Below are positions 60,566 through 64,000 of a stretch of 64,000 bases of DNA, one piece after another. The stretch comes from Rubrivivax sp. (GTDB taxonomy: Bacteria > Pseudomonadota > Gammaproteobacteria > Burkholderiales > Burkholderiaceae_C): contig JADCGP010000011.1 of NCBI GenBank assembly GCA_020248915.1, positions 124,001 through 188,000 on the forward strand, written 5' to 3'. Made by a program: the position numbers and the translations under genes. Position 1 is the stretch's first letter; every line of letters begins with the position of its first letter. The notes below the pieces were generated by a model that made no database searches, was not told the origin of the DNA, and worked only from the letters and a program-made list of their open reading frames with translations.

Positions 60566-60617
60566 CCCCGGCGAAAGCGCGCGCCGCAGCCAGCGCGGCG
60601 GCGTCCTCGGCGGCCTC

Positions 60618-61289
60618 CTAGTCGGCCATCGAATACGGCCCGCCCGCCGCGAGCGCGCGCTGCCAGGCCGGCCGGGCGTGGCAGCGCGCCAGCCAGTCCT
60701 GCAGCCGCGGGTGGCGCGCGTCGAGCAGGCCGCGCGCCGACGCCGCCTCGACGGGAAAGCTCATCTGGATGTCGGCGGCCGTGAACTCGGCGCCGGCGAA
60801 CCACGGCCGCCCCGACAGCTCCGACTCCAGGAAGCGCAGCTGGCGCTCGATGTTGGGCATCAGGAAGCTGGCGTCGACCTTGTCGGCGATCGCCCGCGCG
60901 ATGGGCCGCACGAAGAACGGCAGCGGCGCCGAGCGCACCTTGGCGAACACCAGCTTCATCAGCAGCGGCGGCATCGCGCTGCCCTCGGCGAAGTGCAGCC
61001 AGTAGGTGAAGCGGCGCCGTTCCTCGGTGCCGGCCGCCGGCCGCAGCCGCCCGCCGCCGTGGGCGTCGAGCAGGTACTCGACGATGGCGCCCGACTCGGC
61101 CACCGTGATGTCGCCGTCGGTGATCACGGGCGACTTGCCGAGCGGGTGCACGCGCTCGAGCTCGGGCGGCGCGTACATCGTCTTCGGGTCGCGCGCGTAG
61201 CGCCGGATCTCGTAGGGCAGCCCGAGCTCCTCGAGCAGCCACAGGATGCGCTGCGAGCGCGAGTTCTCGAGGTGGTGCAGCGTGATCAT
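60618..61289 (-). CDS. glutathione S-transferase
   Basis: MITLHHLENSRSQRILWLLEELGLPYEIRRYARD; HPLGKSPVITDGDITVAESGAIVEYLLD. Confidence 0.95.
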   Translation of the reverse strand: MITLHHLENSRSQRILWLLEELGLPYEIRRYARDPKTMYAPPELERVHPLGKSPVITDGDITVAESGAIVEYLLDAHGGGRLRPAAGTEERRRFTYWLHFAEGSAMPPLLMKLVFAKVRSAPLPFFVRPIARAIADKVDASFLMPNIERQLRFLESELSGRPWFAGAEFTAADIQMSFPVEAASARGLLDARHPRLQDWLARCHARPAWQRALAAGGPYSMAD

Positions 61290-61407
61290 CGGCGGATTGT
61301 CGCTGCTGCGCCGCGCCGTCCGCGGGCCGTTCACGGGCGGCTCGATGGTGGCTCGAGGACGGCTCGGGGCGGGCCGAAGGCCGCCCGCCGGCCGCCCGGC
61401 CGGCGCG

Positions 61408-61935
61408 CTACAGCAGCGCGTAGGTGGTGGTGGCGTGCGCGGCCAGCGCGCCATCGGCGCCGGCGATCTCGATCTCGCCGAAGGCCAGGCTGCGGCCCAT
61501 CCGCAGCACCCGCGCCGTCACCCGGGCCGTGCCGCCCGGGCCGGGAATCGGGCGCAGGAAACTGGTCTGCAGCTGCACGGTGCCCATCGGCTTGAAGCCG
61601 CCCAGCCTCGTCATCACCGCGAGGACCATCGCCGTGTCGGCCGCGGCCATCATCGTCTGCCCGCAAAGCACGCCGCCGGCGTGCACATGGCGGGGCGCCA
61701 CGGGGAGCGCGAGCACGACCTCGCCCGGACGCGCCTCGAGCACTTCGAGCCCGAGCTCGCCCAGCCAGGGGGCGAACAGCGTGCCCAGGGCGTCCTGCAG
61801 CATGCGCAGGTCGACGGGCGCGCCCGCGGGCGAGGGCGCCGCCATCCCACCGGCCGCGGCAGCCGGTGGCGACGGGGGCGACAGTGGAGACGTTGGCGAC
61901 GCGGGAACGTCGGGCGACGGAGCCGGCTCGGGCAT
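61408..61935 (-). CDS. PaaI-family thioesterase
   Basis: ALPVAPRHVHAGGVLCGQTMMAAADTAMVLAV...QTSFLRPIPG. Confidence 0.9.
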   Translation of the reverse strand: MPEPAPSPDVPASPTSPLSPPSPPAAAAGGMAAPSPAGAPVDLRMLQDALGTLFAPWLGELGLEVLEARPGEVVLALPVAPRHVHAGGVLCGQTMMAAADTAMVLAVMTRLGGFKPMGTVQLQTSFLRPIPGPGGTARVTARVLRMGRSLAFGEIEIAGADGALAAHATTTYALL

Positions 61936-62099
61936 GGGGCACTCCTGGGCGCGCAGCGGACCCACGGCCCGCAGGGCGAGCGCCACGACCCGGAGGGCGG
62001 GCGGATTCTATGCAGCGGCCTGCAGCGGCTCCGTCATCCGACTTGGTAGTACGCTTTGGGCTTCGACGTCCCTTCCGGTCCGCAGCGGGCCGCCCCAGC

Positions 62100-62807
62100 A
62101 TGCGCAAGATCTACCCCAGCGCCGCCGCGGCGCTCGACGGCATCGTCCGCGACAGCCAGCTGCTTGCCGTCGGCGGCTTCGGCCTGTGCGGCATCCCCGA
62201 GGCGCTGATCGAGGCGCTGCGCGCGTCCGGCGCGAAGAACCTCACCGTCGTCAGCAACAACGCCGGCGTCGACGGCTTCGGCCTGGGCAAGCTGCTCGAG
62301 ACGCGCCAGATCCGCAAGATGATCTCCAGCTACGTCGGCGAGAACAAGGAGTTCGAGCGCCAGTACCTGGCCGGCGAGCTCGAGCTCGAGTTCACGCCGC
62401 AGGGCACGCTGGCCGAGAAGCTGCGCGCGGGCGGCGCCGGCATCCCGGCCTTCTTCACGCGCACCGGCGTGGGCACGATGGTGGCCGAGGGCAAGGAGAC
62501 GCGCGAGTTCGACGGCAAGACCTACGTGATGGAGCGCAGCCTGGTGCCCGACGTGTCGCTCGGCAAGGCCTGGATGGCCGACGAGAGCGGCAACCTGGTG
62601 TTCCGCCGTACGGCACGCAACTTCAACCCGGCGGTCATCATGGCCGGCCGGATCAGCGTGGTGGAGGTCGAGAAGATCGTTCCCACCGGCAGCATCGACC
62701 CCGACGCCGTGCACCTGCCGGGCATCTACGTGCACCGCCTCGTGCTGAACCCGAACCCGGAGAAGCGCATCGAGAAGCGCACGATCCGCGACAAGGCCCC
62801 GGCCTGA
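62100..62807 (+). CDS. scoA: 3-oxoacid CoA-transferase subunit A
   Basis: [89 protein letters not shown]. Confidence 0.97.
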   Translation: MRKIYPSAAAALDGIVRDSQLLAVGGFGLCGIPEALIEALRASGAKNLTVVSNNAGVDGFGLGKLLETRQIRKMISSYVGENKEFERQYLAGELELEFTPQGTLAEKLRAGGAGIPAFFTRTGVGTMVAEGKETREFDGKTYVMERSLVPDVSLGKAWMADESGNLVFRRTARNFNPAVIMAGRISVVEVEKIVPTGSIDPDAVHLPGIYVHRLVLNPNPEKRIEKRTIRDKAPA

Positions 62808-62826
62808 CCCGACGAAGGAGCGACAC

Positions 62827-63468
62827 ATGCCCTGGACCCAGGAACAGATGGCCGAGCGTGCGGCCAAGGAGCTGCAGGACGGCTTCTACGTCAACCTCGG
62901 CATCGGCATCCCGACGCTGGTGGCCAACTACGTGCCCAAGGACATCACCGTCTGGCTGCAGAGCGAGAACGGCATGCTCGGCATCGGCCCGTTCCCGACC
63001 GAGGACGAGATCGACGCCGACCTGATCAACGCCGGCAAGCAGACCGTGACGACGATCCCCGGCTCCAGCATCTTCGGCAGCCACGACAGCTTCGCGATGA
63101 TCCGCGGCGGCAAGATCAACCTCAGCATCCTCGGCGCGATGCAGGTCAGCGAGCGCGGCGACCTGGCCAACTGGATGATCCCCGGCAAGATGGTCAAGGG
63201 CATGGGCGGCGCGATGGACCTGGTGGGCGGGGTGAAGAGCGTCGTCGTGCTGATGGAGCACGTGGCGCGCAAGAAGGACGGCTCGGGCTTCGAGCTGAAG
63301 ATCCTGCCCCGGTGCACGCTGCCGCTCACCGGCGTGCAGGTGGTCGACCGCATCGTCACCGACCTGTGCGTGCTCGACGTGACGCCGCACGGGCTGAAGG
63401 TGGTCGAGCTGGCCCCCGGCGTCACCCGCGACGAGGTGCAGGCCAAGACCGGCGTGCCGCTGCAGTAG
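62827..63468 (+). CDS. scoB: 3-oxoacid CoA-transferase subunit B
   Basis: [55 protein letters not shown]. Confidence 0.97.
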   Translation: MPWTQEQMAERAAKELQDGFYVNLGIGIPTLVANYVPKDITVWLQSENGMLGIGPFPTEDEIDADLINAGKQTVTTIPGSSIFGSHDSFAMIRGGKINLSILGAMQVSERGDLANWMIPGKMVKGMGGAMDLVGGVKSVVVLMEHVARKKDGSGFELKILPRCTLPLTGVQVVDRIVTDLCVLDVTPHGLKVVELAPGVTRDEVQAKTGVPLQ

Positions 63469-63480
63469 CGCGGCCTCCGC

Positions 63481-64000
63481 ATGGCCGGCCGCGTGCCCAT
63501 CGCGCGCACCCTGTGCGCGCTGGCGTCGGGCACCTTGCTCGGCCTGCTGCTGGCGGGCTGCGGCGCGCCGGCCGTCACGGGGTCTGCGACGCAGACCGGC
63601 CTCGGGCCTTCGCCGGCAGACACCGTGCTGCCCGAGGCGGCCACGCCCGGTCGGGCCGCGCCGGCCGGTTCGACGCCGAGGCCCTCGTTCGCGCGCGAGG
63701 CGGTGGCTGCCGCGCACCCGCTGGCGTCCGAGGCGGGGGCCGCGCTGCTGGCGGCCGGCGGCAATGCGCTCGACGCGGCGATCGGGGCACAGTTCGTGCT
63801 GTCGGTCGTCGAGCCACAGGCCAGCGGCCTGGGCGGCGGCGGCTTTCTGCTGCACTGGGACGGCCGCGAAGTGGCCGCCTGGGATGGGCGCGAGACCGCC
63901 CCCGCGGCGGCCGGGCCGGACTGGTTCCTGCGTGCCGACGGCACGCCGCTGCCGATGGCTGCCGCCGTCGCCAGCGGGCGCTCCGTCGGCGTGCCGGGCC
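63481..64000 (+). CDS. gamma-glutamyltransferase family lipoprotein (N-terminal part, truncated by window)
   Basis: Lipobox LLLAGC; AVAAAHPLASEAGAALLAAGGNALDAAIGAQFVLSVVEPQASGLGGGGFLLHWDGREVAAWDGRETAP. Confidence 0.9.
   Translation, partial: MAGRVPIARTLCALASGTLLGLLLAGCGAPAVTGSATQTGLGPSPADTVLPEAATPGRAAPAGSTPRPSFAREAVAAAHPLASEAGAALLAAGGNALDAAIGAQFVLSVVEPQASGLGGGGFLLHWDGREVAAWDGRETAPAAAGPDWFLRADGTPLPMAAAVASGRSVGVPG

Overview
This 64 kb window is a high-GC bacterial chromosome segment, almost wall-to-wall coding. Gene content and order suggest Burkholderiales (inference: PHA proteins, dusB-purH-ruvC, glnA-ntrBC, large NAD-GDH, DUF4124). I found no rRNA, tRNA, CRISPR array, prophage, transposase or integron, so it reads as core or lineage-core chromosome rather than an island. 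I support about 60 genes. They include two patatin phospholipases (one fused to a beta-barrel, type Vd-like), a solitary Lon-like AAA+ ATPase, an orphan molybdopterin oxidoreductase and a PHA/ACBP/WS-DGAT/SRPBCC lipid neighbourhood. Also present are allA/allC, a DECR1-like SDR, a 1613-aa NAD-glutamate dehydrogenase, ETF-QO, and glnA-DUF4124-ntrB-ntrC. The last has a readable sigma54 promoter plus an NtrC palindrome. The remainder includes thyA-folA, an AttH/FtsX-type ABC system and scoAB. No clearly undescribed system stands out. The best leads are the glnA regulatory region, the lipid-storage neighbourhood, the ABC + lipocalin-like hydrolase module, the active-site variants in otherwise ordinary families, the apparent absence of fis between dusB and purH, and several simple-sequence repeats in intergenic or C-terminal positions. 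All product names come from motif and family recognition by eye; no search was run.
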